NCBI GenBank assembly: GCA_036763105.1
Contig: JBAIYS010000006.1
Coordinates: 1 to 64,000 of the forward strand
From: Peptococcaceae bacterium 1198_IL3148
GTDB lineage: Bacteria; Bacillota; Desulfotomaculia; Desulfotomaculales; Desulfohalotomaculaceae
Direction: 5' to 3'
Length of the DNA stretch: 64,000 nt
Within the stretch, counting starts at the first letter, position 1, and every line of letters begins with the position of its first letter. Made by a program: the position numbers and the translations under genes. The notes beneath the pieces are model-generated. The model saw only the letters and a program-made list of their open reading frames with translations. It made no database searches and was not told the origin of the DNA. Below, piece by piece: positions 7,800-15,884 of this stretch.

Positions 7800-8828
7800 C
7801 TACAGACTTCCTATGACAATTTTAGACACTTTTATAGCCTGTTCAATATCTTCTCTTAATATATCTTTATGGGTAACAAACCGCACCAGTTGAGGGCCAA
7901 ATCCCGATGCCTTCACACCATGTTTTTCCAACTCATTTACAAAGGTTTTAGCATCCATATCTATGGCTGTTATGTCAACCAGTACAATATTTGTCTGCAC
8001 CAAATGCAGTTCCACCCGCAAACCCTTTATTTTTGCCAGCCCCTCTGCTAAGGCTCTGGCATTGGCATGGTCATCGGCAAGGCGGTCGATCATTTTTAAA
8101 GACACCAAACCGGCCGCTGCCAATATGCCCGCTTGTCGCATGCCGCCACCTAAAGCTTTACGATATTTGCGCGCTTTATCTATAAATTTTTTCTCACCGG
8201 CTAAAATGGAACCCACCGGGGCACTTAAGCCTTTGGACAGAGAAAACATCACCGTGTCACAGTACTTAGTAAAATCACTGGCTGGGCAACGGGATGCTAT
8301 GGCAGCATTAAATATTCTAGCCCCGTCAAGGTGGACAGATAGATTAAGTTCTTTAGCCAATTCATAAACAGCTTTCATTTCTTCCGGGGTCATTACCGTA
8401 CCGCCCCCGCGGTTAAAGGTGTTCTCCAAGCATAGCAAACGGGTATTGGGATAATGAATATCTTTGGGGCGGTATGTTTCACGCAGCTTGTCCACTGCAT
8501 TTCTACCAATTAACCCCGGCACAGGATTTAATTGAACCCCGGCCAACATGGCTGGTGCGCCAACTTCATAGTAAAATATGTGGGATTCCGCATCTAAGAT
8601 CACTTCGTCACCACGTTCAGTATGGGTTAGCACTGCAATTTGATTAGCCATGGTACCTGAAGGTAAAAAAAGTGCTGCTTCTTTACCGATCAATTGTGCC
8701 GCTACATCCTCCAGTTTATTTACTGTTGGGTCTTCCTGATATACGTCATCCCCAACCTCGGCATTGGCCATAGCTTCTCTCATTTCGATTGTAGGCTGAG
8801 TAACGGTATCGCTTCTCAAGTCGATCAT
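7800..8828 (-). CDS. ltaE: Low-specificity L-threonine aldolase
   Basis: A 342-residue PLP enzyme of fold type I that cleaves L-threonine or allo-threonine to glycine and acetaldehyde. It opens with IDLRSDTVTQPT, the family signature, and contains GDDVYQEDPTVNKLE, the LHLDGARIFNA motif (PLP aspartate) and the Schiff-base lysine in MFSLSKGLSAPVGS. The ATG at 8828 has AAGGAG about nine bases upstream; a GTG at 8840 would overlap that site. Length fits the family. The window also holds ilvA and the threonine synthesis genes, so threonine turnover is well represented. Confidence 0.92.
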   Translation of the reverse strand: MIDLRSDTVTQPTIEMREAMANAEVGDDVYQEDPTVNKLEDVAAQLIGKEAALFLPSGTMANQIAVLTHTERGDEVILDAESHIFYYEVGAPAMLAGVQLNPVPGLIGRNAVDKLRETYRPKDIHYPNTRLLCLENTFNRGGGTVMTPEEMKAVYELAKELNLSVHLDGARIFNAAIASRCPASDFTKYCDTVMFSLSKGLSAPVGSILAGEKKFIDKARKYRKALGGGMRQAGILAAAGLVSLKMIDRLADDHANARALAEGLAKIKGLRVELHLVQTNIVLVDITAIDMDAKTFVNELEKHGVKASGFGPQLVRFVTHKDILREDIEQAIKVSKIVIGSL

Positions 8829-9049
8829 GTTTGAAACCACTCCTTCGACCCAAAATTGTAGTTAAGTACTATTATAACCCTTGTGGCAACAGTTACCAAA
8901 TGATTTTAGTAATTGCCATTTATTACCATATATTATTACTAGACATGTATAGGGCAAGCAATATTTTACACCAAAATAAAGGGTTTTAACCATTGGCTAA
9001 GTATATATATATTAAGTTTAATAAATATATTTATGGAGGTATGCTAATA

Positions 9050-9529
9050 ATGCCCGACGATAACAGTTCAATATTAATTTATAATCAAAAAACAATGGAG
9101 CACTTTGCCAATCCTAAAAACGTGGGAGTGGTTGAAAAATTTAATGGCCGTGGTAAAATCGGCGATCCCGGTTGTGGTGATATATGTGAAATTACCACTT
9201 TAATTGAAGACAACATTGTCAAAGACATTAAATTTCGAGTGCAAGGTTGTGCTGGAGCCATTGCAACAACCAGTGTGGTTACTGTGTTGGCTAAAGGCAA
9301 ACACTGTGACCAAGCATTGCAATTAACAGATGACGATGTTGTAGAATACCTAGGGGGATTGCCAGAACAAAAACAGCATTGCTCGCTTTTAGGCATTAGA
9401 GCACTGCGGCAAGCAATTTATGATTATTGGTTATATAAAAGTTTATTAGAAAGTGGACAAATAACGACCAGAGAGGAGCACGAAGAAATAAGGGCAGAAT
9501 TGTTTCAGCAATTCGCAGCGGAATTTTAA
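9050..9529 (+). CDS. Iron-sulfur cluster assembly scaffold, NifU/IscU-like
   Basis: A 159-residue scaffold protein. The three cluster-ligand cysteines are visible in GDPGCGDICEI, VQGCAGAIAT and QKQHCSLLG, with the conserved aspartate before the first cysteine. N-terminal MEHFANPKNVG is typical of the family. The ATG at 9050 is preferred since ATGGAGGT lies at 9033-9040; a closer ATG at 9041 abuts the ribosome site. No cysteine desulfurase gene is adjacent. The C-terminal extension after residue 120 (ESGQITTREEHEEIRAELF) is longer than in plain IscU. Confidence 0.85.
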   Translation: MPDDNSSILIYNQKTMEHFANPKNVGVVEKFNGRGKIGDPGCGDICEITTLIEDNIVKDIKFRVQGCAGAIATTSVVTVLAKGKHCDQALQLTDDDVVEYLGGLPEQKQHCSLLGIRALRQAIYDYWLYKSLLESGQITTREEHEEIRAELFQQFAAEF

Positions 9530-9561
9530 AAAGAATATACATACCTATGATAAAGCAAGCA

Positions 9562-9589
9562 AAAACCTTGTACATATGTACAAGGTTTT
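9562..9589. terminator. Bidirectional terminator between nifU-like gene and 6S RNA
   Basis: Perfect 14-bp palindromic stem AAAACCTTGTACAT / ATGTACAAGGTTTT. It lies 32 bases after the NifU-like stop and, on the minus strand, just after the first 6S RNA copy. Confidence 0.75.
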
Positions 9590-9594
9590 AAAAG

Positions 9595-9798
9595 AGGCTA
9601 ACCCACTGTGCCGTCGCCTTATTGTTTTTAATACCCGCCTTCTCGCAGGTGGGTGCTCTGTCGCTAAATTTCTGTCTTCCGTAGCAAAAACGGCTTGACA
9701 TCTATTAACGAACCCGAGCTCCCTTAGTCACTATGTCGGTTAAAAACTAATTAAGGCAACTAACATAGCAGGAATGATGTCACATTATCTATGTTTAT
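9595..9798 (-). ncRNA. ssrS: 6S RNA, copy 1 (promoter-distal of the tandem pair)
   Basis: On the minus strand the sequence shows the pattern of Firmicute 6S RNA: TTCCTGCTATGTTAGTTGCC near the 5' end, a GGGAGCTCGGGTT segment, a central hairpin CACCCACCTGCGAGAAGGCG, and a 3' end CGGCACAGTGGG. 6S RNA mimics an open promoter and binds the housekeeping RNA polymerase. The ends are estimates: the 5' end comes from a consensus promoter at 9805-9833 and the 3' end from the terminator that follows. A second related copy lies at 9852-10056. Confidence 0.8.
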
Positions 9799-9804
9799 AT
9801 TGTG

Positions 9805-9833
9805 ATTATAATCTCTAATTAACATAATGTCAA
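9805..9833 (-). promoter_or_regulatory. Consensus sigma-A promoter of 6S RNA copy 1
   Basis: Minus strand TTGACA (plus 9828-9833), 17-base spacer, TATAAT (plus 9805-9810): a perfect match to the housekeeping consensus. The predicted start is near 9798. Confidence 0.85.
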
Positions 9834-9851
9834 TATTGACCTAATATTTTT

Positions 9852-10056
9852 AATAATACCCACCGTGCCGTTACCCTACCGTTTTTAATACCCGCCTTCT
9901 CGCAGGTGGGTGTTCTATCATTAACTTCTGCCTTCCGTAATATAAAACGGCCTGGCATCTATTAAATGAACCCGAACTCCCGGTGTTACACTGTCGGTTA
10001 AAAACAACTAAGGTAACTAACATAGCAGGAATACTATCCTTTTAGCTCGCTGCTCT
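9852..10056 (-). ncRNA. ssrS: 6S RNA, copy 2
   Basis: Same layout as copy 1, offset by about 257 bases: TTCCTGCTATGTTAGTTACC, CGGGAGTTCGGGTT, CACCCACCTGCGAGAAGGCG and CGGCACGGTGGG on the minus strand. Differences from copy 1 are concentrated in the arms around the central bubble. It has its own consensus promoter (10063-10091) but no clear terminator, so transcripts may be processed or read into copy 1. Bacillus subtilis also has two 6S RNAs, though not in tandem. Confidence 0.8.
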
Positions 10057-10062
10057 AATGAA

Positions 10063-10091
10063 ATTATAATCAGACTAATTAATTATGTCAA
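10063..10091 (-). promoter_or_regulatory. Consensus sigma-A promoter of 6S RNA copy 2
   Basis: Minus strand TTGACA (plus 10086-10091), 17-base spacer, TATAAT (plus 10063-10068). The core elements and spacer length are identical to those of copy 1. Confidence 0.85.
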
Positions 10092-10114
10092 CTAGCAATA
10101 ATTTTCCAACATAA

Positions 10115-10660
10115 TTATACGCCGACGCAAACATCCCTCTTTTTGTGGCTGTAACCAATCACCGCTGCCCCAATGCCCTGCAGTATTGTTTTAAAGATAA
10201 TCTGCCCTATTACGGCCATGGGAACAGCAGCCCAAGGAATAAAGCCCGCTCCCAGCGGAGATAAGCCTAAAATTACAAAAACCGAGCTGTCCAAAATGCC
10301 TCCGGCCAAACCACTCCAAAAAACCCGTTTGGCCAAAGACGCTTTAAGTCGGGTATAAATTTCGGTATCGGTGCTTTCACTAACTAAAAAGGATGCCCCA
10401 GAGGCAATAACTATGGCATAGGTATCGCCTAATAGATGAGAACTAAGCATAGATAACCCCAGAGCCACCGCTATCGCTATGTAAACCTTGGTTCTACCAA
10501 AACGGTTCTGTACCAAATCCCGCAATACAAAAGTGGCAGCAATGGTAAAGGTACCCAAACTAATTAAAAATGGCCCAATGGCTACCGGTGCAAACTTAGC
10601 ACTTAGAATGTTTGCGGTTACTATTGCTGCTAAATATAAAAGAACATAAATGTAACCCAA
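10115..10660 (-). CDS. VUT family / YhhQ-type queuosine precursor transporter-like protein
   Basis: A 181-residue membrane protein with about six helices. It starts MGYIYVLLYLAAIVTANILS, and carries GTFTIAATFVLRDLVQNRFG and SFLVSESTDTEIYTRLK, both typical of the VUT/YhhQ family that takes up queuosine precursors. The TTG start follows TAGGGGG about seven bases upstream. No preQ1 riboswitch of the known classes could be made out in the roughly 110-base leader, so the substrate is inferred from family only. Confidence 0.75.
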   Translation of the reverse strand: MGYIYVLLYLAAIVTANILSAKFAPVAIGPFLISLGTFTIAATFVLRDLVQNRFGRTKVYIAIAVALGLSMLSSHLLGDTYAIVIASGASFLVSESTDTEIYTRLKASLAKRVFWSGLAGGILDSSVFVILGLSPLGAGFIPWAAVPMAVIGQIIFKTILQGIGAAVIGYSHKKRDVCVGV

Positions 10661-10776
10661 TCTGTTTACCCCCTAACCAAAAATATAGATATTCAATTAT
10701 ATTCAGACGAGTCTCCGTTCAAAATAAATTATATATTAAAATAAATACCAATTTAAAATATCACCACCAAACAAAA

Positions 10777-10812
10777 AAATCAAGGGCCTGCATTATGCAA
10801 GCCCCTGATTTT
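10777..10812 (-). terminator. Terminator after the 498-aa gene
   Basis: On the minus strand AAATCAGGGGC-TTGCATAATGCA-GGCCCTTGATTT forms a stem followed by a T-run. It overlaps the stop region of the gene ending at 10811. Confidence 0.75.
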
Positions 10813-12307
10813 ACTGTTTAGCCATCTGATCGGACATTTCTTCCAGAACACTTTTTAGTCCTTTTTGCATTTCCTCTTGTGAAGGCATACTGATTTTTTT
10901 ACGTTTCCTAACTTCACGTTCAACATGGATTATCAATAAATTGCGGGCAAAGTTTTCTCTGTCACCACTAGCAAACATATCCTTCAGTGTCGATCCGGTC
11001 AAATCATCTTTCAAATAATCAATAATGTTTTCGGCTTCTGTTTGGTTTAACAAATAATCCTCTGCCATTTGCGTAAAGACTTTTTCTATAATACGCACCA
11101 TTTCATTTGCATCATCTTCAATAAATTCATTGAGAACGGTATTTGATACCTTACCCGCTACACTTCCACCAGCAAAAGAACCTAGTAAACCTCCGACAAC
11201 TCCCCCAATAGCTGTACCAATTCCGGGAATAACGGAACCCACTGCCGCTCCAGCAGAAGCACCTCCTACCCAACCGGCAGTGCCGCCTGCTACGGTAGAT
11301 GCAGTACTTGCAACATTCTTAAACAATTGCGCTCCTGATATTTTACCCCTAAAAATATTAACGACATCCACAGAAGATAACACCACAACTGAAACCGCAC
11401 CTGTTATAGCATTACCTCTTAGCATTTTAGCCGCACTTTTCATAGCTGCAGCGCCATAAATATTAGTTCCGCTTCTAAAGGCATTTACTAACACTGCTGA
11501 TGCTTTAGGACCCATGATTCTAACAACAGCTTCTGAACTACCTACTAAGGCACTGTTTAAACCTGCTTTGGATAATTGACTAGCTAAAACAGCTGTAGCA
11601 AATGTAGTTCCACCTACCTTTAACCCTGAATATGTTGCAGACTTTAAAGCTACATTAAAATCATCGCCATTCCAAATAGAAGTTGCAAAGGCTAAGGCTG
11701 TACTTAAACCAAAGGCTGTACTTGCAATAATTGCGCCATTTACTGCATCAAAAGTTATTGACTCCACTGTGCCCGCTTTAGCTATATTTTTAGCTTGTTC
11801 GTATGTAAAATTTCCCTTCCTAACTATGTTCTTTGCTTCGCTTGGATCGGTAACCCCAGGCACCTCGCCATTCTTTATCCGGTTTTCCATCGCTTGAACG
11901 GCAGCATCATACTTATCTGACGGAACCTCAATCTTCATAGGCGAACCATCTGGGTTTAAGTACTTGAGTTTTCCATCTTTAAAACATTCCTGAACACACT
12001 TAGAACCAGAATTACAGTATTTTGACTGAATATTTACACCGTCAACTACTCTGTCGGCACCAAATTTTGCATTATCATCTCCCACAAGTTTGGCATCTTT
12101 CCCGGTAAACTTATCGTAAAGATGATTTGCTCTTTCGGCTGCAAATCCATGGCCCCTGGGAGTATTGAATTTATCCATTCCATAAATGGTGCTGGCATTA
12201 CTTACATTTCCATAAACTACACCTGCCGCTATTGAACCAGTATGCTGATCAGGTTGTATTAATTTTATATGCTCCACCCTTTTTATTTCATCAGCGTCTA
12301 GATTCAT
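10811..12307 (-). CDS. Uncharacterised 498-aa protein: nuclease-like N-terminus plus glycine-zipper segment
   Basis: No named family is recognised with certainty. The N-terminal third is hydrophilic and has Glu58 in a helix (GFAAERANHLYDKF), Asp85 and Gln94-Ser-Lys96 in ADRVVDGVNIQSKYC, which fits the E...D...(E/Q)xK layout of PD-(D/E)XK nucleases. Cys98, Cys104 and Cys108 follow at once and may bind metal or form a disulfide. The middle (about residues 180-330) is alanine-rich and hydrophobic. About residues 340-395 are a glycine-zipper stretch (GGASAGAAVGSVIPGIGTAI) of the kind that enters membranes. The C-terminus is charged and helical. A weak AGGA site precedes the ATG. A 134-aa gene lies 29 bases upstream on the same strand. 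Confidence 0.7.
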   Translation of the reverse strand: MNLDADEIKRVEHIKLIQPDQHTGSIAAGVVYGNVSNASTIYGMDKFNTPRGHGFAAERANHLYDKFTGKDAKLVGDDNAKFGADRVVDGVNIQSKYCNSGSKCVQECFKDGKLKYLNPDGSPMKIEVPSDKYDAAVQAMENRIKNGEVPGVTDPSEAKNIVRKGNFTYEQAKNIAKAGTVESITFDAVNGAIIASTAFGLSTALAFATSIWNGDDFNVALKSATYSGLKVGGTTFATAVLASQLSKAGLNSALVGSSEAVVRIMGPKASAVLVNAFRSGTNIYGAAAMKSAAKMLRGNAITGAVSVVVLSSVDVVNIFRGKISGAQLFKNVASTASTVAGGTAGWVGGASAGAAVGSVIPGIGTAIGGVVGGLLGSFAGGSVAGKVSNTVLNEFIEDDANEMVRIIEKVFTQMAEDYLLNQTEAENIIDYLKDDLTGSTLKDMFASGDRENFARNLLIIHVEREVRKRKKISMPSQEEMQKGLKSVLEEMSDQMAKQ

Positions 12308-12336
12308 ATTTCCTGAGGCAATTTCAAGAAAGATCT

Positions 12337-12741
12337 TTATGTTTTTTTACTCCACATAGGTGTGTCTATATAATATGTGGAACCATTATCGGTTATAATC
12401 TCTAACTCTACCGTTGACCTATCGTAATTTAATTGCTTTATATCATCATAACTAACCCTAAATTTTTTGCTTTTGTTTTTGGGTGAGTTAACATAAATTG
12501 CTTTATCAGTAAAATAAATCCCTTCCGCCACAGTTTCCCAATCGGCCAGAATACAAATAACATCACTTCTGCTTTCATTAACAATAGAACTTTTCATAAG
12601 AGCATCCATAGCCTTTATACTTCTTGATTTATCAAATGAAAATCCATATATTGGAGATGACCAAGCCTTGGCCTTCAATAAAAATGAATTTTTTTCATTA
12701 ATTTGATATATAACCTCTTCCAAATATTTTTTAGCACTCAT
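12337..12741 (-). CDS. Uncharacterised 134-aa protein, possible PH-like/YokE-type domain
   Basis: Residues 1-55 look alpha-helical, and 55-130 alternate short beta strands (ICILADWETVAEGIYFTDKA, IYVNSPKN, FRVSYDDIKQLNY, VELEIITDNGSTYYIDTP), which is the pattern of a bacterial PH-like domain in which a W/G-rich turn leads to a basic strand. No catalytic motif is visible. AAGGAG ten bases upstream supports the ATG. It stands immediately upstream of the 498-aa gene and is probably its regulator, partner or immunity factor; this is inference from position. Confidence 0.65.
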   Translation of the reverse strand: MSAKKYLEEVIYQINEKNSFLLKAKAWSSPIYGFSFDKSRSIKAMDALMKSSIVNESRSDVICILADWETVAEGIYFTDKAIYVNSPKNKSKKFRVSYDDIKQLNYDRSTVELEIITDNGSTYYIDTPMWSKKT

Positions 12742-12905
12742 ATTTCTATTTCTCCTTCGACTTTAGCACTTTCTTGTGATTCGATAATTTCCAAGCTTTA
12801 TATTAATTCACATTACCTATTTTTTCAATATTAATCCTATAAATACCATTGTGTCGAATCCATTATAAATAAAGTATTTAATGCCATTGATAGTTCTTGT
12901 AATAA

Positions 12906-13538
12906 TCAATAAGCAGTGGACGGACGGTTCTGTTCAATAAGCTCTATTTTAGGCCCCATTGTTCTCCCATTATGAAATATTGTCTTACCCTTACCAATAT
13001 AGAACTCAAAATCCAAAGAGTTTTTATGCTTTGGTACTAATAGATACATTCTTTGATTTTGGCCATTTTTAAGAACTAGATCTTCAGTAAAGCATTTTTT
13101 ATCAACTAACTTTACAGATACTTGTAACTCTTCTTTACTATGGTTTGTTAAGACTATCGTTCCTGACAGCCTTTGTTTTTCCCCTGTGGTAACGACGTGA
13201 CATTTGCTATCATCAGCATGATATTCCACTGCCTGTATACCGTCTTGAAAGGAGTAGTAGGTATCTTTAGCGAGCTCTGTTGCTTTAGGAACAATAAATA
13301 GCAGGGCTACAAAAAACAACGGCAATGCTTTAACTAAATTGGCATGGCTAGCCTTTAAATATTTAGCTGCTCCCCACCAACCAATAACCACAAAGGCCAA
13401 GGCATAGAAAAATATATAACGTAAACCCAGCTGCTCTTCATTGTTTTGCCAAGACTTTAATCCCAGTTGATTAAGCAAATATTCACCTAAACAAAACCCA
13501 TTAGAAGCCTCAGCAGAGAAAAACAACCCAAATACCAT
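12906..13538 (-). CDS. Membrane-anchored hypothetical protein with extracytoplasmic domain
   Basis: 210 residues from the first ATG. Two hydrophobic segments (about 41-60 and 72-88) are followed by a beta-rich domain (about 100-205) with LSGTIVLTNHSKEELQVSVKL, which looks like an immunoglobulin-type fold exposed outside the cell. The open frame continues upstream of this ATG to 13580 and there encodes KNTVIGIFFLLLMVFGLFFS, a convincing signal peptide. The only Shine-Dalgarno site, GGGGGTG at plus 13587-13593, is six bases before an ATA codon at 13580, so a non-standard start is possible. No function is recognised. Confidence 0.6.
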   Translation of the reverse strand: MVFGLFFSAEASNGFCLGEYLLNQLGLKSWQNNEEQLGLRYIFFYALAFVVIGWWGAAKYLKASHANLVKALPLFFVALLFIVPKATELAKDTYYSFQDGIQAVEYHADDSKCHVVTTGEKQRLSGTIVLTNHSKEELQVSVKLVDKKCFTEDLVLKNGQNQRMYLLVPKHKNSLDFEFYIGKGKTIFHNGRTMGPKIELIEQNRPSTAY

Positions 13539-13680
13539 CAGTAATAAAAAGAATATACCAATAACCGTATTTTTGTTTATTTATTACACCCCCATAAAAC
13601 CTAATGTAAAATAGAGTTAGTCAGAGGTACAAGTATAAAATGTATTTCTAGCCCATTTTTAGGTATTGTGAAATAAACAA

Positions 13681-14018
13681 CTAACCCAAAAAATAACGAT
13701 TGTTATTAAAGAATAACAACAACCCTATAAAAAATAATATAAATTCACAACTATATAAAATGGTTATGATGTATTCATTCGATTCTTCATCGTATTTCCA
13801 TGCCATAAAAGCACGGACCCCATATAACACAGAAAAAGATGCAAATAATATAAAACTACTAATGATAATATAAATATAAATATTAATATTTCTGACCACT
13901 TGTGAATTCTGTTGACATGCTTGTAAACAAATTTTCTCTCTGCAATATTAAGCTTATTGCTAATAATGGTTCCTATAAGTACAAAGATTGAAGTAACAGT
14001 GAGTAAATACAAAAACAA
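13681..14018 (-). pseudogene. Frameshifted DUF4181-like membrane protein gene
   Basis: Two overlapping minus-strand frames form one protein if joined. The first (from 14018) gives MFLYLLTVTSIFVLIG and FVYKHVNRIHKWSEILIF; the second gives GVRAFMAWKYDEESNEYI and a final helix to 13681. The KHVN..HKW..I and G.R..MAWKY.ES.EY motifs in this order recall DUF4181 membrane proteins. The shift lies in an AT-only repetitive run near plus 13865-13890, a likely slippage site. It could be true decay or a sequencing error. Confidence 0.55.
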
Positions 14019-14051
14019 AATAGCGCCCCCTCTTTAATTCGCATTCCCCCT

Positions 14052-14372
14052 CTAATAAGCAGCAATCTCTGCCAGTCTAGCTAAAACTAAGATATAAACT
14101 ACTACCGCTGCAATTATATTGGGTAAACCAATGATAAAGAAGTTGTTAGCCCATCTAAACCGTTTTTCTCTATCTTCATTTGATTCGGTTGCATAATTTG
14201 CTCTAATTTCACCCCCACGCAATAAAACACCTGAAAGTATTGCTGCCCAGCCCATGCAAACAAGTCCGACTATGCCTGCATATTTCACCAATATGCTTAA
14301 GTCTTGTGTAACAAATGCTATTAACGCAACAAAGCTTAGCACTAAAACTCCTATCCGAAAAGGTTTTATCAA
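14052..14372 (-). CDS. Small membrane protein, DUF5316-like
   Basis: 106 residues, with hydrophobic helices at about 5-20, 27-48 and 80-100, and an internal hydrophilic stretch GEIRANYATESNEDREKRFRW. RANY.TE..EDR..R..W followed by GLPNIIAA resembles the DUF5316 family of Bacillus and related genera. The TTG at 14372 is chosen since GGGGGG lies seven bases upstream; the frame also has ATG codons at 14387 and 14378 that overlap this site. Function unknown. Confidence 0.6.
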   Translation of the reverse strand: MIKPFRIGVLVLSFVALIAFVTQDLSILVKYAGIVGLVCMGWAAILSGVLLRGGEIRANYATESNEDREKRFRWANNFFIIGLPNIIAAVVVYILVLARLAEIAAY

Positions 14373-14394
14373 AATCATACCCCCCATAATAGAG

Positions 14395-15010
14395 TTAGCT
14401 ATTTGCTAACGGTGGATTATGTTTATATAAAATTAAAATATATAGAGTATAAAAAGCCAGCAGCACATAAGACAGGTAGGAGCCAATATGTGGAATAAAT
14501 GACGCCATTACCAATAACAGTGAGTAGATACACAACGGCTTGAAATTCTTTTTGGTAAACCCTACGTAATCTAAGTAATATAAATTAAAGATATTAAAAA
14601 TGTATCTGGGGGCAATTACTACATAAATAAATAAGTCGGCTAAGATGGCCAATATGTAACTAATGAAAACTTCATTCTGTGATTTCATGGGCAAAGCAGC
14701 AACTATCATTACTGGAATGGCTAGAATTAAAACAATGGCTATAAAATGTAGGTCTTTAAAGCATGCCAGCAAAAAGAAGTAAGTAAATAGCAGCATTTAT
14801 TAAACCAAAAACGAGCGCCAGTATTAGAATGTCAGTTAGTTGATAAACATTTGGGTAACCGGACAGTATCTGAACAGGTGAAAATTCATCTGAGGTATAA
14901 GTAAGGATGATGACACTAGCAAAAAGCAGTAATGAATTACCTAAAAGGTTAATTATAAAAGCTTTGGCGCCACCTTTTTTGATTGCATTTACAAACTCAT
15001 CAAAATACAT
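14395..15010 (-). pseudogene. Broken Yip1-like multi-pass membrane protein gene
   Basis: Two minus-strand frames overlap by 41 bases. The first (from 15010) starts MYFDEFVNAIKKGGAKAFII and ends in a helix; the second continues with helices to 14395 but has no ribosome binding site before its ATG at 14796. Joining the frames near plus 14770 gives about 205 residues with five helices, plausibly a Yip1-like or DUF-type membrane protein. Either a single-base indel split the gene or the second frame is reached by coupled reinitiation. Confidence 0.5.
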
Positions 15011-15059
15011 TTTTACCTCCTTTAACTACAATTCTATAAAACCACTCTGACGATTTACT

Positions 15060-15884
15060 TTAGTCTGCGGCCTCTTCACGGTGTTTTAACAATGCAATGA
15101 TCAGTAGTAGTGGTGCAGCATATATCAACATCAAGTATGTGAAATTAGACATTTCTCCCAAAATAATAAATTTAATATTAATCGCCAACACCAAGATTTG
15201 AAAAATAACATTAGTAGCAAAATAAGCCATAAGCCATTTGAATAACTGGCAATTATGCACTCTGTATTTGTCTAATGACTTTTTAACCCCATAGATAGCA
15301 ATAGCAATAAACCCAGCACTGTTAGCTACTACAAAAATTAAATAGGATTTGCTTAAGGCAGGTACTTGTTGGAAGTGCATTACAGAAATGTAAATTGTTA
15401 AAAAAGCCCAGAACAGAATAATTGCCATTAGCATTCTTGGTTTAAATACATCTAGGAACTTGAGTTTATCATCGTAATTAGAAATGGCATAAATTGGCAG
15501 TAGGGCGATTATTATGTGTAGGGCTATGTTTAGTGCGGAGGCTATAATGTTAGTAATGACATAAATAGTTGATGTATAGTCTGAGTAGCTTTGGGTGTTA
15601 TACAATTGTTGTACTAATTGGCGGAAAAGCGTACTCTCAAAACTGAGAATGATGTTGATTACTGCAAAAGCAAACATCCATTTAAAAAAACCATTGCCTG
15701 ATCTTTTAAACCCCATCCATGATAAAATTCCAATAATCAAATACAGTGCATCCAGCAGGTGCTCTCTTGCAATTAAAAAGCCTTTATCAGCTATAACTGC
15801 TAAAACATTAGCACTATCTAGCCCCATTGTCAGGACTAACACAGAAGCAACTAACAACAGCGGAATTGTTTTATCCTTCATCAT
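15060..15884 (-). CDS. Multi-pass membrane protein, unknown
   Basis: 274 residues with about seven to eight hydrophobic helices (about 5-25, 40-58, 65-85, 108-135, 150-168, 180-200, 215-238, 245-265). No conserved charged motif suggests a transporter class. GAGGAA precedes the tandem ATG codons. The start overlaps the stop of the lipoprotein gene upstream by one base (TAATG), so both are co-translated and the products may form a membrane complex. Confidence 0.65.
   Translation of the reverse strand: MMKDKTIPLLLVASVLVLTMGLDSANVLAVIADKGFLIAREHLLDALYLIIGILSWMGFKRSGNGFFKWMFAFAVINIILSFESTLFRQLVQQLYNTQSYSDYTSTIYVITNIIASALNIALHIIIALLPIYAISNYDDKLKFLDVFKPRMLMAIILFWAFLTIYISVMHFQQVPALSKSYLIFVVANSAGFIAIAIYGVKKSLDKYRVHNCQLFKWLMAYFATNVIFQILVLAINIKFIILGEMSNFTYLMLIYAAPLLLIIALLKHREEAAD

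Noticed and set aside
9530-10100. Riboswitch or T-box reading of the duplicated noncoding region on the plus strand
   Set aside because: No plus-strand gene follows. The minus strand gives 6S-type motifs and consensus promoters, which explain the duplication better.
10661-10776. PreQ1 riboswitch upstream of the VUT/YhhQ gene
   Set aside because: The conserved preQ1-I loop and A-rich tail next to the ribosome site could not be found.
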